Part shown: in pieces, positions 33,950 to 41,885 of the stretch | Layout of the letters: each line of letters starts with the position of its first letter | How positions within the stretch are numbered: position 1 is the first letter of the stretch | NCBI GenBank assembly: GCA_003242885.1 | Contig: QKMZ01000003.1 | Location: 434,001-498,000, forward strand | Reading direction: 5' to 3' | DNA: 64,000 bases | DNA from: Candidatus Melainabacteria bacterium | Lineage (GTDB): Bacteria > Cyanobacteriota > Vampirovibrionia > Obscuribacterales > Obscuribacteraceae | Translations under genes and position numbers: made by a program | The notes under the pieces: generated by a model | What the model saw: the letters and a program-made list of their open reading frames with translations, nothing else | What the model was told of the DNA's origin: nothing | Databases searched by the model: none

Positions 33950-36268
33950 ATGAATATTCTCATAGTGGAAAGTCACCTCGAAGAGGCGCGAGCGCTCTGC
34001 GCGATGCTGCAACCGTATGGTTTGGAAGTGACCACGGCAGCAACGGTCGAAGAAGGTCTGATTGCGCTCGCCAAGACAAGAGTCGATGCGATTCTTCTAA
34101 ACGTTTTTACTGAAAATATTCGATGCGGGGTTGAGTCGTTTTATCGCATTCAATCAAATGCTTTGGGAATTCCGATAGTTGTTTTCACGACAGATGCAGA
34201 TCACGAGCTAGCACTAAAGTTCGTCAGAGACGGGGCCCAAGATTGTCTTCTCAAAGACGTTGCAAGCGACGATTCCATTGTCAGATGTTTGCAATACGCC
34301 GTCGAGAGAAATCGAAATCAAGTTGCATTACGCAATGGAGAAGAACGATTGAGAGTCATCTTGGAAAATTCATATGACGCTTTCATCTCAATGGACGCCA
34401 AAAGATTAATTACAGACTGGAATGCACAGGCGGAAAAAACATTCGGATGGAACAAGAAAGAAGCACTTGGACAAAACCTTTCATTCATTATTCCTCAGCA
34501 TTTACGACGTAGATATTTGCGAGATATTGAAGCATTCTTCGCAAATCATGAAGGAAATCTTCTCAAAATCGGCAGGGAGCTTATTGCTACACACAAAGAC
34601 GGGAAGGAATTTCCTATTGAGCTAATGATGTTTCGAGTCAAAGAAGATGCACACTTCGTTTTCTGCACATTCGTGCGAGACATCTCAGAGCAGAAAAGGT
34701 CGAGCCAAGCGTTAGAAGCACTCATTGAAGAGCGTACTCAAAAACTCCTTATCAGGAATGAAGAGTTGCACCAATTTGCGAAAATTGCCGCTCATGATTT
34801 GCAAGAACCGCTACGAACAATACAGGGGTTTGCACAATTACTCGGAGACAATTGCAGCGAAAAGTTGGATGACGACGGCAGAGAATTCATAGACTACATT
34901 ATGGATGGAGTAAAACGCATGCAGGTTCTGATTAAGTCAGTGCTTGCTCATTCCCAAATTCCCACAGATGCGATACAAGATGCTGATTCAGACTGCAACT
35001 TGATTCTGGATGAGGTAATGCAGAATCTCAGCGCGTCTTTCGCTGAGTCCTGCGCGAATATTGAAGTAGGAACATTGCCAAACGTTGCAGTAGAGCGAAC
35101 GCAAGTTATTCAACTGTTTCAAAACCTTTTGAGTAATTCTATAAAGTATCGCGGTGTTGAACCGCTTCAGATTTCCATTAGGGCGGAATCCTCCGCAAAC
35201 AAGTGGCTCTTCTCAATTGAAGACAACGGCATTGGCATTGATCCCAAATACTCGGACGAGGTCTTCAATATGTTCTCCCGCCTAAACGGAAAGGTAAAGT
35301 ATCCAGGCGCGGGCGTGGGGCTGGCAATCTGCAAGAAGATCGTAACCACACACGGTGGAAACATTTGGGTTGATTCAAAACTCGGGCAAGGAGCAATTTT
35401 CTTGTTTACTTTGCCCGCAACAAACAAGGCGAGAAACAGAAAAATGAAAAAGTTAAATTCAATAGAAATTCTATTAGTGGAAGACACACCATCGGATGTA
35501 AGGCTCACACAAGAAGCTCTCAAACACTCGAACTTTCAATATAGCCTCATCGTTAAAAGTGATGGTGTCGAAGCGCTCGAGTATTTGAAAGAAATAAAAA
35601 ATTCAGGCTCAAAACTTCCGGACATCATGTTGCTGGACCTAAATATGCCTCGCATGAATGGGCACGAAGTCCTGACAGAACTTAGCAAAGATACGACTCT
35701 TAAAGAGATTCCTGTCGTGCTCTTAACCGTATCGGAAAGACAAGAAGATATCCTTGACGCACTGCGATCCAAAATGAACTATTACATCGCAAAGCCTGTT
35801 ACTGGTGAAAAGCTGTCGACCCTTATAAATGCAATTCACGAACTACAAAAAAGCGAAAGTGCGGAAAACAAACCTCGTTCAAACGAAGAGCTGCATATAC
35901 GACTTGTTTTAGCGGGAAATCCACACACATCCGAGGTCGCACTGAAAAAACTTTCCGACGATCCCAGTGAGCGTGTACGGAGCCGCGTCGCAGAGAATGC
36001 CAACCTTCCGCTGGAGATTTTTCTCAAGCTAGTAACAGATTCCAGTATCGACGTGCGGACGAGCATAGGAGAGAATCCAAACGCACCCGATGAAATCCTT
36101 GAATTACTCTCAAAAGATTCAAGTGACGATGTCCGTCTTGCGCTCTCAACAAATTCAGCGATCCCCCTGCACCTGTTAACCGTCCTATCCGAGGACGACA
36201 ACATGTTCGTGGCTTCTTCCGCGAAAAGGACGCTCGAAAGCATAGGCAGTAAAACAACTGCGAAATAA
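33950..36268 (+). CDS. Hybrid histidine kinase: pseudo-receiver, PAS, HisKA-HATPase, receiver, LRV repeats
   Basis: Domains in order: receiver-like fold (1-120) whose phospho-site is Asn51 (ILLNVFTEN) and whose acidic pocket reads VES, so it should not accept phosphate although the LLKD lysine is kept; PAS (about 130-255); HisKA with H282 in AAHDLQEP; HATPase with NLLSNSIKY, EDNGIGI and GAGVGLAI; a complete Rcp1-like receiver with VEDTPSD and D563 in LLDLNMP; and an LRV-like helical repeat domain (about 645-770). Soluble, no membrane span. The LRV part is a close duplicate of the protein at 32199. No DNA-binding output domain, so the output is probably protein-protein. Confidence 0.9.
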   Translation: MNILIVESHLEEARALCAMLQPYGLEVTTAATVEEGLIALAKTRVDAILLNVFTENIRCGVESFYRIQSNALGIPIVVFTTDADHELALKFVRDGAQDCLLKDVASDDSIVRCLQYAVERNRNQVALRNGEERLRVILENSYDAFISMDAKRLITDWNAQAEKTFGWNKKEALGQNLSFIIPQHLRRRYLRDIEAFFANHEGNLLKIGRELIATHKDGKEFPIELMMFRVKEDAHFVFCTFVRDISEQKRSSQALEALIEERTQKLLIRNEELHQFAKIAAHDLQEPLRTIQGFAQLLGDNCSEKLDDDGREFIDYIMDGVKRMQVLIKSVLAHSQIPTDAIQDADSDCNLILDEVMQNLSASFAESCANIEVGTLPNVAVERTQVIQLFQNLLSNSIKYRGVEPLQISIRAESSANKWLFSIEDNGIGIDPKYSDEVFNMFSRLNGKVKYPGAGVGLAICKKIVTTHGGNIWVDSKLGQGAIFLFTLPATNKARNRKMKKLNSIEILLVEDTPSDVRLTQEALKHSNFQYSLIVKSDGVEALEYLKEIKNSGSKLPDIMLLDLNMPRMNGHEVLTELSKDTTLKEIPVVLLTVSERQEDILDALRSKMNYYIAKPVTGEKLSTLINAIHELQKSESAENKPRSNEELHIRLVLAGNPHTSEVALKKLSDDPSERVRSRVAENANLPLEIFLKLVTDSSIDVRTSIGENPNAPDEILELLSKDSSDDVRLALSTNSAIPLHLLTVLSEDDNMFVASSAKRTLESIGSKTTAK

Positions 36269-36508
36269 GCGCAGGATTTGCCCACTCTTGATGCTGTGTC
36301 AAACCGGTGCCGTTGTTGAGACGCAACTCATTGAAACGGAATCGGTTACCACATCCATACAGCCAAGATATCCCAAAGGGCGCGAGCAGATACATCCGAT
36401 CAAAATTTAAAACAGAGAAGTCCGCGGAATTGTTTACCTTTTCGCGGTTTTGTTTAAGAATAGCTACTGACGATTTGCGACTGGCGCAAACATTGCAGGA
36501 TAAGCATC

Positions 36509-39073
36509 ATGAAGGTCGTACTGGCTGAAAAACCATCGGTTGCGCGCGACATTGCCAACGTCGTCGGCGCCAACACAAAGAAAAACGGGTATTTCGAAGG
36601 CAACGACTACGCCGTCACTTACGCATATGGGCACCTGGTCACAATCGCCGAGCCGGAAGACATGAATCCAGCCTGGGGCGGTCCTTGGCGTATGGCGCAA
36701 TTGCCGATGATTCCTGACCAGTGGAAATATAAGGTCGTCGAAAAAACAGTTTCGCAATTCAACACCATCAAAAATCTATTTTTAGATCCGAAGGTCACCT
36801 CAATCATTTGTGCGACAGACGCAGGGCGTGAAGGTGAACACATCTTCCGCTTGATCTACAAACTATCTGGTAGCAAAAAACCAGTGGAGCGACTGTGGAT
36901 AAGTTCGTTGACTGCCGATGCGATTAAAGACGGACTCGCGAATTTAAAACCGTCGGAAGAATTCGACAACCTTGCTCACTCTGCAACTGCGCGGGCACAC
37001 GCAGACTGGGTTGTGGGGCTGAATTTCACACGCGCGTATACAGCTATGAATAGACAGTTGTGCACGATTGGTCGAGTTCAGACTCCAACCCTTGCATTGA
37101 TTGTCGAACGTCAAATCTCAATCGAAAGCTTCAAAGAAAAACAATTCTTCGAGATTGTCGTAAGTTTTGCACCAGGATTTTTAGCTCGCTACATTACACC
37201 CACTGAGGAGCCTCAAACCAGGCTTCATGACCAGGCGGCGGCCCAACTAATTGTCGATACGATCAAGCCGCAAAAACACGGACTTGTTCAATCTGTTGTC
37301 ACGACGGAAAAGAAAAACAAGCCGCCGGCGCTGTATGACCTGCTGACACTGCAAAAGGAAGCGAACAAGAGATTTGGCTACACAGCGCAAGAAACGCTGG
37401 ATATCGCGCAAAACTTATACGAAGAGCATAAGCTCATCTCATATCCGCGTACGGAATCACGCCACTTGTCGACAGACATGGTGGCAGAATTACCGCGCGT
37501 ACTCTCGACAGTTTTGAAATCGCCTACGACTTCTCAGGTTGCTAAAGAAGCAATGGAAAAGGAAGGCATTGTACCGGGTAAAATCACTACGGCCCTGATC
37601 AAACCAAAATTGAGCAAAGCATATGTTGACGATGCAAAACTCACCGATCACCACGCAATTATTCCCACATACAATACACCGTCAGCCAACTTACCAGACC
37701 GTCAGCGGAACATCTACTCGCTAGTTGCACTGCGTTTCTTAAGCATTTTCATGCCCGCGGAAGTCCGTGATGAGACAATGGTGATTCTCACCATAGGCGA
37801 ACATTCATTCCGTGCCAAGGGCTTTGTTATCAAGGAAGCAGGTTGGACTGCGCTAGAACCAAAGAAAGAAAAAGACGAAGACGGTGGAAAAGGCAAAGGC
37901 AAGAAGAAAGCGGAAGGAGATAAAGACAACGCTGAAGACGCGCAACAACTGCCGCCGCTTGAGAAAGGTCAGCAAGTTGAAAAACAGAAAGAGGAATTGA
38001 AGAAGGGCAAAACGAGCGCTCCAAAACCTTACGATGACGGTACATTGCTAACAGCGATGAAGAACGCGGGACAAGAAATTGACGACGAAGATCTTGCGTC
38101 CTATATGAAGCAAAAGGGCTTGGGGACTCCCGCTACACGCGCGGCAATTATCGAGCGACTTTTGAAGTCAAATTATATCGAGCGCCAGAAAAAGTATTTG
38201 ATGCCGACAGAGAAGGGACGCGCACTTATTCAACAAGTGCACCAAGATCTGAAAGACGTGGCGCTGACTGCGACTTGGGAACAAGGTCTTGCGGATATGC
38301 AGGACGGAAAAATGCAGCTCAATTCTTTCGAGAGCGATATTGCAGGATTTGTGTCACGCTTGCTTCCTGACGTTGCAAGTCAAAGTGCGTCGATTCCTTC
38401 AGTTCCGCGTGAAGGTGAAGTAAGCTTCGGGACTTGCCCACAATGCAAGGTTGGTTTCGTCAAACAAACACCCAAGGGCGCTGGCTGCAACCGATGGAAA
38501 GACGGGTGCAATTTCACTATTTGGCGTGACATCTACGGAAAAGAAATCACCGACACGCACATCAAAGAGTTGGTTGAAAAACGAATCACGAAGGAAATCA
38601 AAGGATTCAAGAAAAAAGACGGCAGCGGCAAATACGATTCCCGCCTGGTGCTGACCGAGGATTTCAAGGTCAGGCTGGAAATTATGGCAGGTACGCCAGG
38701 AGAAAATGGTGGCGGCGGCGGCTTGGGAACCTGCCCCCAATGCAAAGAAGGCACCGTCAGGCTAAATCAGAAAGCTGCCGGCTGCAGCCGATGGAGAGAA
38801 GGCTGCAAATTCACCATCTGGAAAGAAGCATTTGGCAAAGAGCTTTCCGAAGAAGAAATCAAATCGATAATTAAAAAGGGCACCACTGAGGTAATCCAAG
38901 GCTTCAAGAAGAAATCTGGCAATGGAACCTACAATGCGCGCCTTGTATTAAACGAAGAGTTCAAGGTGCGCCTGGAGTTCGACAACACCGTTTCATCTGC
39001 AGAATTGGCGGCTAAAGCCACGGCGAAGAAGAACGGTGGTAATGATGGAAACGGTGGCGGTCACGAAGAGTAA
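36509..39073 (+). CDS. topB: DNA topoisomerase III-like type IA topoisomerase
   Basis: TOPRIM domain at the N-terminus (VLAEKPSVARDIA, then ATDAGREGE), the type IA core with GRVQTPTLA, and active-site Tyr near 312 in ISYPRTESR. Residues about 450-510 are a Lys/Glu/Asp/Gly-rich low-complexity insertion. The C-terminus has two zinc-ribbon-like repeats (CPQCKVGF...GCNRW and CPQCKEGT...GCSRW), each followed by the same IQGFKKK-type segment. The enzyme relaxes and decatenates DNA by single-strand passage. AGGA lies 8 nt before the ATG. Gene likely has its own promoter in the 240-nt gap upstream. Confidence 0.93.
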   Translation: MKVVLAEKPSVARDIANVVGANTKKNGYFEGNDYAVTYAYGHLVTIAEPEDMNPAWGGPWRMAQLPMIPDQWKYKVVEKTVSQFNTIKNLFLDPKVTSIICATDAGREGEHIFRLIYKLSGSKKPVERLWISSLTADAIKDGLANLKPSEEFDNLAHSATARAHADWVVGLNFTRAYTAMNRQLCTIGRVQTPTLALIVERQISIESFKEKQFFEIVVSFAPGFLARYITPTEEPQTRLHDQAAAQLIVDTIKPQKHGLVQSVVTTEKKNKPPALYDLLTLQKEANKRFGYTAQETLDIAQNLYEEHKLISYPRTESRHLSTDMVAELPRVLSTVLKSPTTSQVAKEAMEKEGIVPGKITTALIKPKLSKAYVDDAKLTDHHAIIPTYNTPSANLPDRQRNIYSLVALRFLSIFMPAEVRDETMVILTIGEHSFRAKGFVIKEAGWTALEPKKEKDEDGGKGKGKKKAEGDKDNAEDAQQLPPLEKGQQVEKQKEELKKGKTSAPKPYDDGTLLTAMKNAGQEIDDEDLASYMKQKGLGTPATRAAIIERLLKSNYIERQKKYLMPTEKGRALIQQVHQDLKDVALTATWEQGLADMQDGKMQLNSFESDIAGFVSRLLPDVASQSASIPSVPREGEVSFGTCPQCKVGFVKQTPKGAGCNRWKDGCNFTIWRDIYGKEITDTHIKELVEKRITKEIKGFKKKDGSGKYDSRLVLTEDFKVRLEIMAGTPGENGGGGGLGTCPQCKEGTVRLNQKAAGCSRWREGCKFTIWKEAFGKELSEEEIKSIIKKGTTEVIQGFKKKSGNGTYNARLVLNEEFKVRLEFDNTVSSAELAAKATAKKNGGNDGNGGGHEE

Positions 39074-39081
39074 GCGCCAAG

Positions 39082-39103
39082 GCGGGAGCAGTGTCAATCC
39101 CGC
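39082..39103 (+). terminator. Hairpin after topB
   Basis: GCGGGA (39082-39087) pairs with TCCCGC (39098-39103), 8 nt after the topB stop codon. No T-run follows, so termination is uncertain. A second GGGCGA/TCGCCC pair follows near 39117-39138. Confidence 0.35.
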
Positions 39104-39199
39104 AGAGCACGTGTAGGGGCGATGCCATGCCTCGCCCGGTCTGGTCATGCACAACCCCCAATGATCGGATATATTGAGGTTGGGCTGAAAGGGGATGCA

Positions 39200-39790
39200 A
39201 TGAACAAGCTAGTTAATCTTTTCCTGGCGGGTGCGCTAGTTGCTTTCGCACCAGCAGCCATGTTGGTTTGCTCGCAGACGGCCGAAGCGAAGACACCGCC
39301 AGCAATTAGTGCGGCAAACTCAGGTTTGAAAACTGCGTATTTTGGCGCCGGTTGCTTTTGGAAAGTGCAGTACATCTTCAGCAAAGTTCCTGGCGTTGTA
39401 AAAACGAAAGTCGGCTACTCGGGGGGCACAATAAAGAACCCGACATACGAACAAGTTTGCAGTCACGCGACCAAACATGTCGAAACAGTTGAGGTTGAAT
39501 ACGACCCGAAAAAGACGACTTTCAAACAACTGCTGCAAGTGTTTTGGTCAAATCACGACCCAACAACATTGAATCGCCAAGGACCCGATATTGGCGATCA
39601 ATACAGATCTGTCGTGTTTTACACTGACGAATCACAGAAGGAAGAAGCAATTCAGCTGAAAAAACAATTGAATGACGCTCATCGGTTCTCGAAGCCGATA
39701 GTCACTGCAATTGAACCGGCAAGCAAATTCTATGATGCCGAAGACTATCACCAGGATTATTTCAAAAAGCACGGTCAGACCTGCGAGTAA
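39200..39790 (+). CDS. msrA: Exported peptide methionine-(S)-sulfoxide reductase
   Basis: The signal peptide (MNKLVNLFLAGALVAFAPAA) is followed by an MsrA domain: GAGCFW with catalytic Cys52, GYSGG, the HVETVEVEYDP block with the catalytic Glu, NHDPTT, and GDQYRS. The Glu usually found three residues after GCFW is Gln here (GCFWKVQ). It should repair oxidised methionine in exported proteins with a reductant such as thioredoxin. The start at 39200 is set by AGGGG just upstream and by the signal peptide; the frame is open further upstream to 39122. Confidence 0.9.
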   Translation: MNKLVNLFLAGALVAFAPAAMLVCSQTAEAKTPPAISAANSGLKTAYFGAGCFWKVQYIFSKVPGVVKTKVGYSGGTIKNPTYEQVCSHATKHVETVEVEYDPKKTTFKQLLQVFWSNHDPTTLNRQGPDIGDQYRSVVFYTDESQKEEAIQLKKQLNDAHRFSKPIVTAIEPASKFYDAEDYHQDYFKKHGQTCE

Positions 39791-39877
39791 TACCAGGCCA
39801 GCAAACGTAGTTCTTCAAACCCAAAACACTTTATTCCATTTCGGTTTCATAACTCACATTTCGCCTCATCTTGCCTA

Positions 39878-40714
39878 TTGAGCATTTATACTTATGCCTC
39901 GGCATCCGTGCGCGTTTCCAAGAGAACACACGTCTTGTTTGGCACAAAGACAGCTCTAGTCGGCGCTGTAGCTGTGGGTCTTGTTTCCACAGCGGCAGCC
40001 TTCGCCGCGCCGCCACAGAAAGCTTCACAACAGAAAGCGACCGTACAGAAAGCGCCGCAGCAGACCAAGTCGCAAAGTCCTTCAGCTAGCTCAAAAACTG
40101 CCCTTGCTATTCAAGGAAGAAGCGCAACCTTCGGACCCTATTCAATGAAAGTCGGAGATGGGCTCAACGTCCGTGCAAAGTTCGGATACACGATTTGGGA
40201 CAAGAACAAACCCAACGAAGTGAATATGCTTAATTCGGAGAACAAGGTTTACTATCGCGATACTGCTAAAGGCTGGCTGACTTGGAGCAGGCGCGGACTT
40301 CCCTCCATCGATGTATCGTCAGTCGATCTCGTAGAGAAACTAACAGTAGACGGTCAACCCTGCAACCATTACTTCGGCTATCAAATGGTAAATGGTCAAA
40401 AAGTAAAAGTTGCTGATTTCGTCTGCTTGCAAAAGGCACCATGCGATCAAACAGTCGTTGAATTCTGGAGCAAGCATTACCTGGTGCCAGCGAAATGTGG
40501 CTTTCCTGTTAGCGTCAGTCAGCGCGCTGGAAATCACATGGAGATTGCATTACTTACGACATCTATCAAAACCATCCCTGCATCAACGGTTTCGTTTAGC
40601 GTGCCGAAAGATTACAAAAGAACCAACGATAAGGCGTCTTTGTACTTCGCCGAAGTCGGCGGTGGATTGAGCAAATCCGACCTGGAAAGTTTTTTCCAGC
40701 AACCGCTAAAGTGA
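39878..40714 (+). CDS. Exported protein of unknown function
   Basis: A hydrophobic stretch (TALVGAVAVGLVSTAAAFA, residues about 24-43) looks like a signal peptide. A Gln/Lys/Ala/Ser-rich linker to about residue 75 follows, then a 200-residue domain with strand-rich blocks (KFGYTIWDKN, KVYYRDTAKGW, KLTVDGQPCNHYFGYQ) and four cysteines. It faintly resembles periplasmic proteins that read out a hydrolysed or lipid-related ligand, but I do not recognise the family. No ATG fits; the start is a TTG at 39878 or another TTG/GTG up to 39935, so the exact start is unsure. It lies 12 nt before ybaK. Confidence 0.65.
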   Translation: MSIYTYASASVRVSKRTHVLFGTKTALVGAVAVGLVSTAAAFAAPPQKASQQKATVQKAPQQTKSQSPSASSKTALAIQGRSATFGPYSMKVGDGLNVRAKFGYTIWDKNKPNEVNMLNSENKVYYRDTAKGWLTWSRRGLPSIDVSSVDLVEKLTVDGQPCNHYFGYQMVNGQKVKVADFVCLQKAPCDQTVVEFWSKHYLVPAKCGFPVSVSQRAGNHMEIALLTTSIKTIPASTVSFSVPKDYKRTNDKASLYFAEVGGGLSKSDLESFFQQPLK

Positions 40715-40726
40715 GCAGGACACCCC

Positions 40727-41203
40727 ATGAAGACAAATGCTGTTCGCTTGCTGGACAATCTCAAAATCAGCTACGAGCTGAGAGAATACGAAGTGGATCC
40801 CGATGATCTAACTGCGGAAACTGTCGCGAAGAAAATAGACTTTCCGATTGATCAAGTATTTAAAACCCTGGTAGTTCGCGGCGATAAAACCGGAGTGTGC
40901 CTCGGCGTTGTCCCGGGAAGCATGAGCTTAGACCTGAAAGCACTCGCGAAATTAAGCGGCAATTCCGATGTGAAGGTTGTGCCTCTAAAGGAAGTTGAAG
41001 GGCTCACCGGATACATTCGTGGTGGTGTTACAGCGCTTGCTTGCAAGAAGCCATACCCGGTGTTCGTAGACGAGACGATTACTCTATACGAGCGCGTTTC
41101 AATCTCGGCTGGCGTCCGTGGCACACAAATTTTAATTTCTCCTGACGATTATGTTAGAGCGGTCAATGCCACCATAGGTGATATCTGCAAGGCAGATAGT
41201 TGA
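40727..41203 (+). CDS. ybaK: Cys-tRNA(Pro)/Cys-tRNA(Cys) deacylase YbaK/EbsC
   Basis: A 158-residue single-domain YbaK protein with the typical blocks QVFKTLVVRGD, VVPGSMSLDLKALAK, GYIRGGVTAL and the C-terminal GVRGTQILISPDDY. It hydrolyses misacylated Cys-tRNA(Pro) in the cytoplasm. AGGA precedes the ATG by about 8 nt. It lies 12 nt after the exported protein gene and 41 nt before the flavin reductase-like gene, so these may be co-transcribed. Confidence 0.92.
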   Translation: MKTNAVRLLDNLKISYELREYEVDPDDLTAETVAKKIDFPIDQVFKTLVVRGDKTGVCLGVVPGSMSLDLKALAKLSGNSDVKVVPLKEVEGLTGYIRGGVTALACKKPYPVFVDETITLYERVSISAGVRGTQILISPDDYVRAVNATIGDICKADS

Positions 41204-41244
41204 GTTTCAAACCCTGGGGTAGTGAGAGGAGTATCAGGAGTCCA

Positions 41245-41874
41245 ATGATAGTTGAGTTCGACAAAGCGATGCCAGATGCGTTTTACAAGATACTGATTGG
41301 AAGTATATTGCCGCGTCCAATTGCCTGGGTTTCCACTCTAAGCAAAGACGGCACTCCCAATCTAGCGCCATTCTCATTTTTCACAGTTGCGAGTTCGAAT
41401 CCACCCGTATTGTGTTTTTCGCCGGCTCTCAAGCTCGAAGTTTACGAAGGAACGCAGAAAGGCATTCCAAAAGACACCCTAAAAAATATCCAGGACACTG
41501 GAGAATTCGTTGTAAATATCGTTAGCAAGCAAGTCGCAGAGAAAATGAATCAAAGCAGCGGTAGCTATGCACACGGCGTCAACGAGTTCGAAAAAGCAGG
41601 ACTCACGGCTGCTCCATCGACACATATTGCGCCCCCACGCGTCCAAGAATCGCTTATCAATTTCGAGTGCAAACTGCATCAAATCTTTTCCTTTGGCGAA
41701 CACCCAGGAGCCGGCAACCTAGTTTTGGGAAGAGTTCAATGCGCACACTTGCACGAATCAGTCTATAAAAACGGACGGGTCGATATCAATGTGCTCCAGC
41801 CAATCGGACGTCTGGCAGGAATGGAATACTGCGAAATTAAAGAACGTTTTGTAATGGTAAGACCGGAGGTTTAG
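41245..41874 (+). CDS. FMN-binding split-barrel flavin reductase-like protein
   Basis: The N-terminal block SILPRPIAWVSTLSKDG, then NLAPFSFFTVASSNPP, is the signature of the flavin reductase-like split-barrel family; later blocks GEFVVNIVS and QPIGRLAG fit. It should bind FMN and may reduce flavin with NAD(P)H; the partner is unknown. The frame opens at a TTG overlapping ybaK, but AGGAG four nt before the ATG at 41245 fixes the start. It lies 11 nt upstream of tex. Confidence 0.85.
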   Translation: MIVEFDKAMPDAFYKILIGSILPRPIAWVSTLSKDGTPNLAPFSFFTVASSNPPVLCFSPALKLEVYEGTQKGIPKDTLKNIQDTGEFVVNIVSKQVAEKMNQSSGSYAHGVNEFEKAGLTAAPSTHIAPPRVQESLINFECKLHQIFSFGEHPGAGNLVLGRVQCAHLHESVYKNGRVDINVLQPIGRLAGMEYCEIKERFVMVRPEV

Positions 41875-41885
41875 TTCAGCAGCGT

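Noticed and set aside
41390..41410. tRNA T-loop-like GTTCGAATCC
   Set aside because: It is inside the flavin reductase-like coding region and no cloverleaf can be drawn around it.
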